Source: a virus
Reading direction: 5' to 3' (one strand)
Length of the DNA stretch: 38,267 nucleotides
Virus record (IMG/VR): IMGVR_UViG_3300020438_000109
Coordinates: 1-38,267 of that record
Shown: positions 15,496 through 22,703 of the stretch, in pieces
Layout of the letters: every line of letters starts with the position of its first letter
Position numbering within the stretch: the stretch's first letter is position 1
The notes under the pieces: model-generated
What the model saw: the letters and a program-made list of their open reading frames with translations, nothing else
Told to the model about the DNA's origin: nothing
Databases searched by the model: none
Position numbers and translations under genes: made by a program

Positions 15496-16200
15496 GTGGC
15501 AAACTTTGGATGGGCATATGTTAATTGTACCGATGATGACGGTAGCGGCCAAGCTGCAGGACCAACCGGCTCTGTCCAGTTTTTAACTGGTCATAATTCC
15601 ACCCTTGGTGTTACATCGCTTGTTTATCATACAGCATCCGATACATCACTACATCCTTACACGCCTAGCACTCTTGTTTTATCTGGGAATCTCTTAGTTA
15701 CAGGTTCAGTATCAGCCAGTATCTTCCATTTTGAAGACATCACTAGGATCGATGCAACTGGTTCTACATTCTTTGGTAATACCACTGACGACACACATTT
15801 AAGAACAGGTAGTTTGGTTGTAAAAGCCGCAGGCGCCGCTCCGTCCGTCTTTGTTCTTAGTGCAAGTGCGGAAGATTATGTTGTCAATGTGGCCGGCTTT
15901 GCTGGTGGTTATAGTGCTAAAAGTGCAAACTTTAGCTTAGTAGAGAGATATCATATCTATGGCGTTCAAAGAACCACCGCAACTGTGATTACAGTCCCAG
16001 CAGCTAATGCCGTCGCAACAGGTATAATCTGGACAATCAAAGATGAGGTGCCAGCAAGAACAGGTGCCGGTAATAATATCACTCTCACAAGCTCTTCTCC
16101 AGTCCAAAACCTGTTTGATAACGAAACAACATATGTGTTGACAGGGACAATGCCGGCTATAAGTTTGTATTCGAACGGAACAAACTGGTTTGTCTTCTAA
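15496..16200 (+). CDS. Fibre-like structural protein 1, 234 aa
   Basis: GTG 15496 starts 4 nt after the previous stop. The protein is beta-rich and Ser/Thr/Gly-rich. It has the phage-typical GPTGSVQFLTG segment near the N-terminus and a C-terminal domain of about 75 residues: TVITVPAANAVATGIIWTIKDE, then a strand pair, ending AISLYSNGTNWFVF. The same C-terminal domain (LP...G...KDE...SGSQTIDG...SPFASIxLYxNGTN) is found in the next genes, so these are paralogues. I infer a trimeric fibre or head-fibre protein; which part of the virion carries it is unknown. Confidence 0.68.
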   Translation: MANFGWAYVNCTDDDGSGQAAGPTGSVQFLTGHNSTLGVTSLVYHTASDTSLHPYTPSTLVLSGNLLVTGSVSASIFHFEDITRIDATGSTFFGNTTDDTHLRTGSLVVKAAGAAPSVFVLSASAEDYVVNVAGFAGGYSAKSANFSLVERYHIYGVQRTTATVITVPAANAVATGIIWTIKDEVPARTGAGNNITLTSSSPVQNLFDNETTYVLTGTMPAISLYSNGTNWFVF

Positions 16201-16219
16201 TTAAAAAAGGAGGCAACAC

Positions 16220-16966
16220 ATGGCATACAACAATATATCTGGTTCTGTTCTCCTTCCAAACGAACTATTAAAAGTAGAAGGGATATCTTCCGGAATAGTT
16301 TCGGGAAATTTAAGCACCTCTGATGGCGCAGAGGTTATTAATGTCCCGCGGGTGGCCAACGCAACAAATAATTCAATAATTACCAATGTTGGTGGTAATG
16401 CGAATACTTTAACTTGTGAAACCAATCTGACCTTTGACGGGGACACGTTAGGTATTACGGGTGAGATTACTGCTAGTACTGGCATATCAGCATCTTTTTT
16501 TATGGGAGATGGAAGCCGACTTACTGGAATTAGTGGTGGTGGCGGAGGTAATGCAAATGCTCAGGGCCCCCTCGGTGCACTGCAGTTTCGTAATGATGCA
16601 GATGCAGGAACAATCAGTGGTTCAGTTAATATTATATTCAACAACAACATACTTCAACTTGCTGGCGGTTTGAAGTTGAACAGAAGAAATGTCTCGTCTA
16701 CTGTAACTGCTTCTTTGACAGATTACTATATCGGTACCAACACAACCAACGGGATACTGTCTATTAGGTTACCAGATGCAGCCAACTTGCTGAACGGTCA
16801 AACATATGTTGTAAAAGATGAAGCTGGCACTGCCAACTCAAATAATGTGACAATATTGGCATCAGGATCACAAACGATCGACGGTCAAAATTCAGTAATT
16901 TTGGAATCACCTTTTGCATCCATCCAGCTTTATTGTAACGGGACCAATAAATACTTTATTTACTAG
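16220..16966 (+). CDS. Fibre-like structural protein 2, 248 aa
   Basis: Strong ribosome-binding site (AAAGGAGG) before ATG 16220. The N-terminus MAYNNISGSVLLPNEL shares MAYN with the three fibre-like proteins downstream. The middle includes ASFFMGDGSRLTGISGGGGG, a segment common in phage fibre shafts, followed by GPLGALQFRND. The C-terminal domain (LPDAANLLNGQTYVVKDEAG, then ASGSQTIDGQNSVILESPFA and LYCNGTNKYFIY) is the clearest example of the domain shared by the array. Role inferred: fibre or decoration subunit. Confidence 0.7.
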   Translation: MAYNNISGSVLLPNELLKVEGISSGIVSGNLSTSDGAEVINVPRVANATNNSIITNVGGNANTLTCETNLTFDGDTLGITGEITASTGISASFFMGDGSRLTGISGGGGGNANAQGPLGALQFRNDADAGTISGSVNIIFNNNILQLAGGLKLNRRNVSSTVTASLTDYYIGTNTTNGILSIRLPDAANLLNGQTYVVKDEAGTANSNNVTILASGSQTIDGQNSVILESPFASIQLYCNGTNKYFIY

Positions 16967-16987
16967 ATTCAATACCGATTGGTACAT

Positions 16988-16996
16988 ACTATTTAA
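16988..16996 (+). promoter_or_regulatory. Candidate late promoter element CTAYTTA (site 2)
   Basis: ACTATTTAA lies in the 113-nt gap between fibre-like genes 2 and 3, ahead of the stem-loop at 17003-17039 and 83 nt before the next start. Confidence 0.4.
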
Positions 16997-17002
16997 TCGT
17001 GC

Positions 17003-17039
17003 ACGGGTCTGTTTGTATTTATACAGAGCAGTCTCCCGT
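17003..17039 (+). terminator. Imperfect stem-loop in the gap between fibre-like genes 2 and 3
   Basis: ACGGG (17003-17007) pairs with CCCGT (17035-17039), and inside it TCTGT (17008-17012) pairs with ACAGA (17023-17027). No T-run follows directly, so it may be a weak terminator, an RNA-processing site or a 5'-end stabiliser for the next gene. Confidence 0.35.
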
Positions 17040-17079
17040 TCGCGCTATAAAAAAACTTATAATATGGAGGGTTTTATAA

Positions 17080-18633
17080 ATGGCTTATAAATTTCAATTC
17101 GGACAGGCAATCTTGTCCGGTGCCTTGGATCAAGAAGGTGACGTTCAAATCAAGGATCAAAGTGGTAACACTAGGATCAAACTTGATGATAACGGCGCGA
17201 TTTCTGGTTCAGGTTTATTCCACGCAGTTGGTGCTGCAACATTTGAGTCTACTCTTGCAACCTCGGGCTCTATCACTTCGGGCGCCGGTGTCGCTGCTGG
17301 TGGTGCAATCACTACCGCAACTAGCATCGACGGTTCTGGTGACCTTACAATGGGCACTATTACGATGACTGGAATGTCAGTCGACGCCGACGGTGACACC
17401 ATCGTCAAAACACTTGCAATGCCAGATGATGGTACAGTTGGAAACGCAACTAACGCTGACTTGCTGACACTTGCTGCAGCCGAGCTTACAGTAAAAGCCA
17501 ACAGTGATTTCACTATTGCTAAGGCTGGCGGTCTTAAACTTGCTGACGGCGCAGTTACTTCAACTGCTGCTGAACTTAACTTAGTCGATGGTTCTTCTGC
17601 TGGTACAGTCGTCGCCAGTAAAGCTGTAATCTACGATTCTCTCGGCGGAGTTAACGCTGTTGGTCTTACTGGTTCGCTTCGCTTCTCGCTTGACGTAGCT
17701 GCTAACAGTGGTATTGGTATGACCCCATTCAATAACTCTGCTAACGTTTCTGATCTCGGAATTAGTGCCTCTTTCATGGCTGCTGCCGATGTTGCTGTCG
17801 CTGCTGATCAGCTTGTAATGCTTGATGCTGACGGTTCTGTCAAGCGTGAAAGCTTTGCTGACTACGCTACTGCAATCGCTGGTGATGGTCTTGCTGCTTC
17901 TTCTGGTGTTCTTTCTGTCTCCTTGACAGAGCTTACCGAAGCTGCCGTTAACGTTGCTGCGGACTCGTTGATTTTCATCGATGCAGACGGAAACGTTACA
18001 CGTAGAGACACTTTCGCTGATTATGCTGCTGCATTGGCGGGAACTCCGAGTGCTTCGGGTCTTGATTCGGCTAGTGGTGTTCTTACTCTTGATATCGATG
18101 CTTTAGGTGTTGAAGACATCGCTACTGGCGATACCATTGCCTTCAATGATGATGGTGATAACGGTCTTCACAAAATCACTTTTGATAACGTGATCACTAA
18201 GGCTCCGGCACTTCTTACTGCTGCCACTATCGACGTATCTGCTGACCACTTCATGTTCCTTGACGGTGGCGCAACTGGTGATGCTAAGTCCGAGTCTATT
18301 GCAGACTTGGTTTCTGGTATAGCCGGCGCAGGTCTTTCTGATTCGGGTGGTGTCCTTTCGGTTCAAGGTAACGCTGTTACCGCCTTCGTTGACGGAACTG
18401 CCTTCTCGGAAGGTTACAACTTCGCTAGTGGTTCTCTTGGTGGTGCTGCTGCCCTGCCAGCTTCCCCAAGTGTTGGTGACGTTGTTACAGTTAAAGCTTC
18501 AAATGCTGGTGATATCTCAATTACCACTGCTGGCTCGCACACGATTGACGGCCAAGATTCAATTCTTCTTGAGTCTCCATTTGCTGCTGTTACTATGGTT
18601 TACATGGTTGCAAACGCTTGGAAGATCGTTTAA
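17080..18633 (+). CDS. Fibre-like structural protein 3 with internal repeats, 517 aa
   Basis: ATG 17080 is preceded by TATAAT (17058-17063) and GGAGG (17066-17070). The N-terminus MAYKFQFGQAILSGALDQEG resembles the other MAY-type proteins. Residues about 40-225 are Gly/Ala/Ser/Thr-rich. Residues 240-428 hold three diverged repeats of the form (V)xADxxxFxDADGxxKRESFADYxxAxAGxGLxxSSGVLSV, common in phage fibre shafts. The C-terminus (AGSHTIDGQDSILLESPFA) is the array's shared domain. Codon choice looks highly biased (GCT, GTT, CTT, AAC), more like the capsid gene than its neighbours, so it is probably strongly expressed. A rho-independent terminator follows. Confidence 0.72.
   Translation: MAYKFQFGQAILSGALDQEGDVQIKDQSGNTRIKLDDNGAISGSGLFHAVGAATFESTLATSGSITSGAGVAAGGAITTATSIDGSGDLTMGTITMTGMSVDADGDTIVKTLAMPDDGTVGNATNADLLTLAAAELTVKANSDFTIAKAGGLKLADGAVTSTAAELNLVDGSSAGTVVASKAVIYDSLGGVNAVGLTGSLRFSLDVAANSGIGMTPFNNSANVSDLGISASFMAAADVAVAADQLVMLDADGSVKRESFADYATAIAGDGLAASSGVLSVSLTELTEAAVNVAADSLIFIDADGNVTRRDTFADYAAALAGTPSASGLDSASGVLTLDIDALGVEDIATGDTIAFNDDGDNGLHKITFDNVITKAPALLTAATIDVSADHFMFLDGGATGDAKSESIADLVSGIAGAGLSDSGGVLSVQGNAVTAFVDGTAFSEGYNFASGSLGGAAALPASPSVGDVVTVKASNAGDISITTAGSHTIDGQDSILLESPFAAVTMVYMVANAWKIV
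17797..18363 (+). repeat. Three internal repeats in fibre-like protein 3
   Basis: Repeat units at 17797-17919, 17953-18090 and 18235-18363 each encode a VAAD/VSAD-xxxF/M-x-D-xDG-x-R/K-x-ESFADY-type block ending in GVLSV or GVLTL. The third unit is the most diverged (FLDGGATGDAKSESIADL). Unit length is about 41-46 residues, with spacers of 11 and 48 residues. Confidence 0.75.
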
Positions 18634-18664
18634 TCAATCTTTTTCAACTTTTGTTGGAATACCT

Positions 18665-18695
18665 GGATACCTCCCTTGTGGGGGTATCCTTTTTT
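18665..18695 (+). terminator. Rho-independent terminator after fibre-like gene 3
   Basis: GGATACC (18665-18671) and GGTATCC (18683-18689) form a stem extended by CCC/GGG around a TTGT loop, followed by six T residues. It lies 31 nt after the stop codon. Confidence 0.9.
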
Positions 18696-18719
18696 ATATG
18701 CATAATACATAAAAATAAT

Positions 18720-18728
18720 CTACTTATG
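18720..18728 (+). promoter_or_regulatory. Candidate late promoter element CTAYTTA (site 3)
   Basis: CTACTTATG lies between the terminator and the next start codon (16 nt before ATG 18745), where a new promoter would be expected. Confidence 0.5.
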
Positions 18729-18744
18729 ATTGAGAGGATTAAAT

Positions 18745-19878
18745 ATGGCATATAATGTTTTAAAAGGCAATGTAGAAGGATCGGTGGACCAACACGGCGA
18801 TCAAGAGATCGATGGGGTAAAAGTATTTAAAAATACTATAAGCGCTAGCGTATTCTGGGACACGGATGCACAAAGCCCTTGTGCAACTATGAAAGATGTG
18901 GCTATTCAAAGCATCAAGGGTAACGTTAATGATGGTTTGATAATAGCTGATAAGGAACACGGTGCCCGCACTCACCACAATTTAACTTATAACTCCGACA
19001 CAGAGACACTGGCGGTAAACACACTTTCGGCCAAAACCTTTGTTGGATCAGGAGTTTACTTGCAAGATATCCCAACAGATGCATTCACTGGTCAAATTAA
19101 TGCAAATTTTCTTAATCACGGCGCCGGCTTACAAAATGTAAGAGGTACTCTTCAATTAAGTGCACATAATGGACTGATACTAAGTGAAGGTGGTGTTGGA
19201 CTCAATCTCGCTTTAAACTCCGGCTTATCTGTGGCTAACAACAAGATCTCCATAGATCCCAGTAAATTAGAGCCAGTCAACGCCGATGGGCAGAATTTAA
19301 GCGATAACGACTTGTTGGTTGTATCGGATGTATCCAGAGGCAACAGCAGGTGCAGTAGTTTAAATAATTTATACGAATCTTACATTAAATCAAAAATTCC
19401 ACATCCAGTTGGTACCGCAGGTACACTTCAGATCAAAGGAAAGAAAGGCTTTGCTTCATCTGATAATTTAAACTTTAATTCCGCTAATAACACTTTAAAT
19501 ATTGATGGCACTTTAAATTCTAAAAACATAACTTCAAAAGGCAAAATGGTTTGTGAAGGCGCAGTATTCTTTAATATTGTTACCGTAGATGATGACTCGT
19601 ACGAAGTTTCAACCACGGACTATACAATTGTTTGCGATGCAAAAAACAATATTGTAAATGTTAAATTACCACCGGCTCAAAACAACAAAGGCAGAGTTAT
19701 TATAGTTAAAAAATCCAACTCTGATACATTTAAAATTAATTCAAATAAAGTAAAAGTAACTTGCGAAGAAAGTAATATTGATCTTAACAACGTTACTGAG
19801 ATCAAAATGAACTACTCTTCAAGAACATTTCAATCCGACGGTAAAAATTGGTATATCATTGGAACGAAAGGCACCTGA
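18745..19878 (+). CDS. Fibre-like structural protein 4, 377 aa
   Basis: I choose ATG 18745 because AGAGGA (18732-18737) lies just upstream; the TTG at 18730 would overlap it. The N-terminus MAYNVLKGNVEGSVDQHGDQ matches the MAY-type paralogues. The middle contains AKTFVGSGVYLQDIPTDAFTG, typical of phage shafts, and a segment LSAHNGLILSEGGVGLNL. The C-terminus follows the shared plan (VNVKLPPAQNNKGRVIIVKK, ending FQSDGKNWYIIG) but is the most diverged and more Lys/Asn-rich. Inferred fibre or decoration protein of the virion. Confidence 0.68.
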   Translation: MAYNVLKGNVEGSVDQHGDQEIDGVKVFKNTISASVFWDTDAQSPCATMKDVAIQSIKGNVNDGLIIADKEHGARTHHNLTYNSDTETLAVNTLSAKTFVGSGVYLQDIPTDAFTGQINANFLNHGAGLQNVRGTLQLSAHNGLILSEGGVGLNLALNSGLSVANNKISIDPSKLEPVNADGQNLSDNDLLVVSDVSRGNSRCSSLNNLYESYIKSKIPHPVGTAGTLQIKGKKGFASSDNLNFNSANNTLNIDGTLNSKNITSKGKMVCEGAVFFNIVTVDDDSYEVSTTDYTIVCDAKNNIVNVKLPPAQNNKGRVIIVKKSNSDTFKINSNKVKVTCEESNIDLNNVTEIKMNYSSRTFQSDGKNWYIIGTKGT

Positions 19879-19881
19879 TTT

Positions 19882-19890
19882 CTACTTATA
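19882..19890 (+). promoter_or_regulatory. Candidate late promoter element CTAYTTA (site 4)
   Basis: CTACTTATA lies in the 31-nt gap before fibre-like gene 5, 19 nt ahead of ATG 19910, leaving room for a short leader with the AAAGGAAA ribosome-binding site. Confidence 0.5.
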
Positions 19891-19909
19891 AACAAAGGAA
19901 ACCCACAAA

Positions 19910-21394
19910 ATGGCTTATAACAACAACAAAGGACCACAACATTCTGGAGATATTCAGTTTGAAGGTGATCCAAACGACACACAGATTGATTTCGAGAATG
20001 ATTCTATAACATTAAAAACCGGAGGCTCCGCAAGAGTTGTTGTTAACAATACAGGACTCTCTGGATCTGGCACCCTTCAAAGTGTTGGTCCAACTATTCT
20101 TGGTGGCGCACTCTCAGTTAGTGGAACTTTAACCGCTGGTAATGAACTTAATACAAAAGCTCTTTTTTCGCTTGGAGAATTTACTGACGGATTTAAGGTT
20201 ACTTCTGCAACGGCAGAAGTTTTTAGAATCGACACTGATGCTTCAGATGGTAACACCTTCTTTAGAGGTAAAACCCGCATTGGAAGCCACACAGTCGCAC
20301 CCACAGCTACAGTTTCGGTGACAGGGGATGTCTCAGGCTCAGGCGCCCTTCAAGCTGTTGGAGCCACTACGCTTGGCAATACTTTATCTGTTAGCGGCAA
20401 TGTTAATATTGGTGGACCTAATATCGGAAATGCAACCTTGTACGTCAACTCTACTGTCGATAATGCTTTCAGTATTTTTAAATCCCCCAGTCACAGCGTT
20501 ATCCTTGCTATCACAGGCTCAGGAAAGGTTGCAGTTGGCGGAGCCCACCTAGATGCAAAACTTAATGTAACCGGTTCTGATTCTGATATTTTAATTTCTG
20601 CGAAAAGCAATACACAAAATCCAGCATTCAAAGTTGAAGGTAATGGGAATGCATCAGCAAGCGGTAATTTATCTGCTCTACACGTTTCTGCTTCGCTTGG
20701 TATCACAGGTTCGGATGCACGACTTATAAGTAATAGCCCGACATTGTTTTTGTCGAGCGCCGCCGGCACAGGTTTGGGTACTATGGGATTTAACTCATCT
20801 AACAATATCGTAATTCAAAACGATAGCAACAACAGACATATCGTTTTTAAAGCTAGTGACGGGGGTGTTATCAAAGAAGGTTTGCGACTTGACGGGAATG
20901 TTCCAGAAGTTGTTGTTAACGAGCAGGGTGATGGAGGAACGTTGGTAGACTTTCGCGTAGAGTCTGATAACAATACACACATGTTTTATGTAAAGGGCGC
21001 CCGTGACGCAGTGGGTATCAACACCAATGCCCCTTCTCACACACTAGAAGTAACAGGCTCGTTTCTTCTCAGTGGTTCTGCGCGCTCTAGTTACACTAAC
21101 CGACCACAAGCAGGTGGATATACTATTCTAGATACTGATAATGTAGTTATTTTTAATAATGCTAGCGGCCAAACCGCGACATTACCTAGAATTACTACCT
21201 CGAACCAAGGCACAATGTGTTATATTAAAAACATTGGTGGCGGTGCTGTGACACTAACTGGCTCGGCAACTTACGAGCAGTTTATCGATGGCCTGCAGAC
21301 TCTTTCTCTTACTCAGGGTGATTCTGCTAAAGTTATTGGCCATCGTCTTGGAGCTGGCTTTGGCTGGTCTGTTCTATCATATTACAATGTATAG
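19910..21394 (+). CDS. Fibre-like structural protein 5, 494 aa
   Basis: ATG 19910 follows AAAGGAAA. The N-terminus MAYNNNKGPQHSGDIQFEGD starts a Gly/Ser/Thr-rich shaft with repeated S-G-S-G-x-L-Q-x-V-G-x-T blocks: LSGSGTLQSVGPTILGGALS at about 45-65 and VSGSGALQAVGATTLGNTLS at about 142-161. These are followed by longer beta-helical sequence with ASASGNLSALHVSASLGITG. The C-terminus (ATLPRITTSNQGTMCYIKNI, ending WSVLSYYNV) again follows the array's domain plan. A trimeric fibre protein is the most likely reading. The gene ends before the scaffold gene. Confidence 0.72.
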   Translation: MAYNNNKGPQHSGDIQFEGDPNDTQIDFENDSITLKTGGSARVVVNNTGLSGSGTLQSVGPTILGGALSVSGTLTAGNELNTKALFSLGEFTDGFKVTSATAEVFRIDTDASDGNTFFRGKTRIGSHTVAPTATVSVTGDVSGSGALQAVGATTLGNTLSVSGNVNIGGPNIGNATLYVNSTVDNAFSIFKSPSHSVILAITGSGKVAVGGAHLDAKLNVTGSDSDILISAKSNTQNPAFKVEGNGNASASGNLSALHVSASLGITGSDARLISNSPTLFLSSAAGTGLGTMGFNSSNNIVIQNDSNNRHIVFKASDGGVIKEGLRLDGNVPEVVVNEQGDGGTLVDFRVESDNNTHMFYVKGARDAVGINTNAPSHTLEVTGSFLLSGSARSSYTNRPQAGGYTILDTDNVVIFNNASGQTATLPRITTSNQGTMCYIKNIGGGAVTLTGSATYEQFIDGLQTLSLTQGDSAKVIGHRLGAGFGWSVLSYYNV

Positions 21395-21436
21395 TGAATT
21401 GTAATCATTAAAAATTGCTTTCCGGTTCTAATAATA

Positions 21437-21445
21437 CTATTTATT
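21437..21445 (+). promoter_or_regulatory. Candidate late promoter element CTAYTTA (site 5)
   Basis: CTATTTATT lies in the 82-nt gap before the scaffold gene, 31 nt ahead of ATG 21477. Nothing else is visible in that gap except a ribosome-binding site. Confidence 0.5.
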
Positions 21446-21476
21446 TCTGAATTATTGTCATTTTAGGAGTAAATTC

Positions 21477-22667
21477 ATGTCTAATCTTCTTAACGAATCC
21501 ATTGTGGATGCAAAAGCCCTTCGCGAATCAGCACTAAAGAATGCTGAATCTGTTGTTATCGAAAAGTATGCCGATGAGGTTAAGAAAACCTTAGAAAACT
21601 TGCTGGAGCAAGATGAACTTGATCTCGCAGCTGAGCCCACAGATGCCGCCCCCGAAGCGAGCGAAGTCGTTGAAGAACAAAGCGATGATGTACCTCTGGC
21701 AGCCACAGATGGTCTGGCCGAAAACGAAGGTGTGAATTTAGACTCCATTCAGACAGAAGGCGAAGACGTAGAAGTAACCTTAGACTTGGGCGCCCTTAAA
21801 GAGGCGATTGACGCATTGTCGAATGAATTAGATGAAGAAATTGATATTAGTCTTGATGAAGAAGAAGATTCTGAAGAATCTGACTTTCCTGATTTGACTG
21901 GCGATGGTAAAGTTACGCAAGCAGATATCCTCAAAGGACGCGGCGTTAAACTTTCCGAAGACCAAGAAGAAGATTTAGATGAAGAAATAGAAGTTGGTGC
22001 CTCTGCCGGCGAACAAAGCGCCGAAGAAACAGAAGCCTCAGAAAAACAATTCAATAGCTCCGATGATGGTGGGCTTACTGAGCGTTTACTTGATGCAGTT
22101 ATGGAAAAACTTTCTGCTGATATGGGCGCTGAATTGTCAGGATGGGCCGGCCGCCCCACTTCCCAACTACAATATGAAAAAGAGCGACAACTCGCTCAAG
22201 AAGCCTCGACCGAAAGTGAAGAAGAAGCAACACTTGAAGAAGAGGAACAAGAATTAAACGAATCCAATAATCTTGAAAACGTTCTCGAAAATAATGAGAA
22301 CCTTAAAGAGGAATTGGCAAAATACCAGTCTGCCTTAGAAGGATTGAAAGAAAACTTATATGACGTTAATCTTTCGAACGCTAGACTGTTATATACGAAC
22401 CGTGTATTGAGAAATACCTCCTTGAATGAGCGACAAAAAGAAAAGATTGTCGAAGCTATTTCCGGCGCGGGTTCAGTCACAGAAGCAAAGACTATCTTTG
22501 AAACGCTTCAAAGCACAGTGGAGGCCAAGCCAACGCGCAGCCCACAATCACTTAGCGAAGCAATCAGCAGTCGTTCTTCTGTATTAACCGCGTCTCGTAA
22601 AGAGACCAAAGCAACTTCTCAGGATCCCTTTGCGGATCGTATGAGAAGACTAGCTGGAATTAAATAA
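21477..22667 (+). CDS. 22: Prohead core scaffold protein (gp22-like) with EF-hand-like loop, 396 aa
   Basis: ATG 21477 follows TAGGAG. The place immediately before gp23 and the very acidic, coiled-coil composition fit the major prohead scaffold, around which the capsid assembles and which is later degraded by the protease. The N-terminus (MSNLLNESIVDAKALRESAL, then a Lys/Glu helix) is followed by long Glu/Asp runs. At residues 139-150 lies DLTGDGKVTQAD, with D139, T141, D143, K145 and D150 in EF-hand/dockerin calcium-loop spacing. The C-terminal part is a coiled coil and ends QDPFADRMRRLAGIK, a basic tail that could contact the capsid protein. T4 gp22 is shorter (269 aa). Assignment rests on position and composition rather than clear identity. 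Confidence 0.72.
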   Translation: MSNLLNESIVDAKALRESALKNAESVVIEKYADEVKKTLENLLEQDELDLAAEPTDAAPEASEVVEEQSDDVPLAATDGLAENEGVNLDSIQTEGEDVEVTLDLGALKEAIDALSNELDEEIDISLDEEEDSEESDFPDLTGDGKVTQADILKGRGVKLSEDQEEDLDEEIEVGASAGEQSAEETEASEKQFNSSDDGGLTERLLDAVMEKLSADMGAELSGWAGRPTSQLQYEKERQLAQEASTESEEEATLEEEEQELNESNNLENVLENNENLKEELAKYQSALEGLKENLYDVNLSNARLLYTNRVLRNTSLNERQKEKIVEAISGAGSVTEAKTIFETLQSTVEAKPTRSPQSLSEAISSRSSVLTASRKETKATSQDPFADRMRRLAGIK

Positions 22668-22686
22668 TAAACACAAATAAAATAAA

Positions 22687-22697
22687 AAGGAGGTGAT
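22687..22697 (+). promoter_or_regulatory. Full-length Shine-Dalgarno site of the capsid gene
   Basis: AAGGAGGTGAT is an 11-nt perfect complement to the standard bacterial 16S rRNA 3' end, ending 6 nt before ATG 22704. It is the longest such match I noticed in the window and fits very high capsid expression. Confidence 0.85.
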
Positions 22698-22703
22698 TTA
22701 ATT

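Noticed and set aside
17015-17024. GTATTTATAC palindrome as an operator
   Set aside because: It falls in the loop of the stem-loop at 17003-17039 and occurs once; there is no support for a regulator site.
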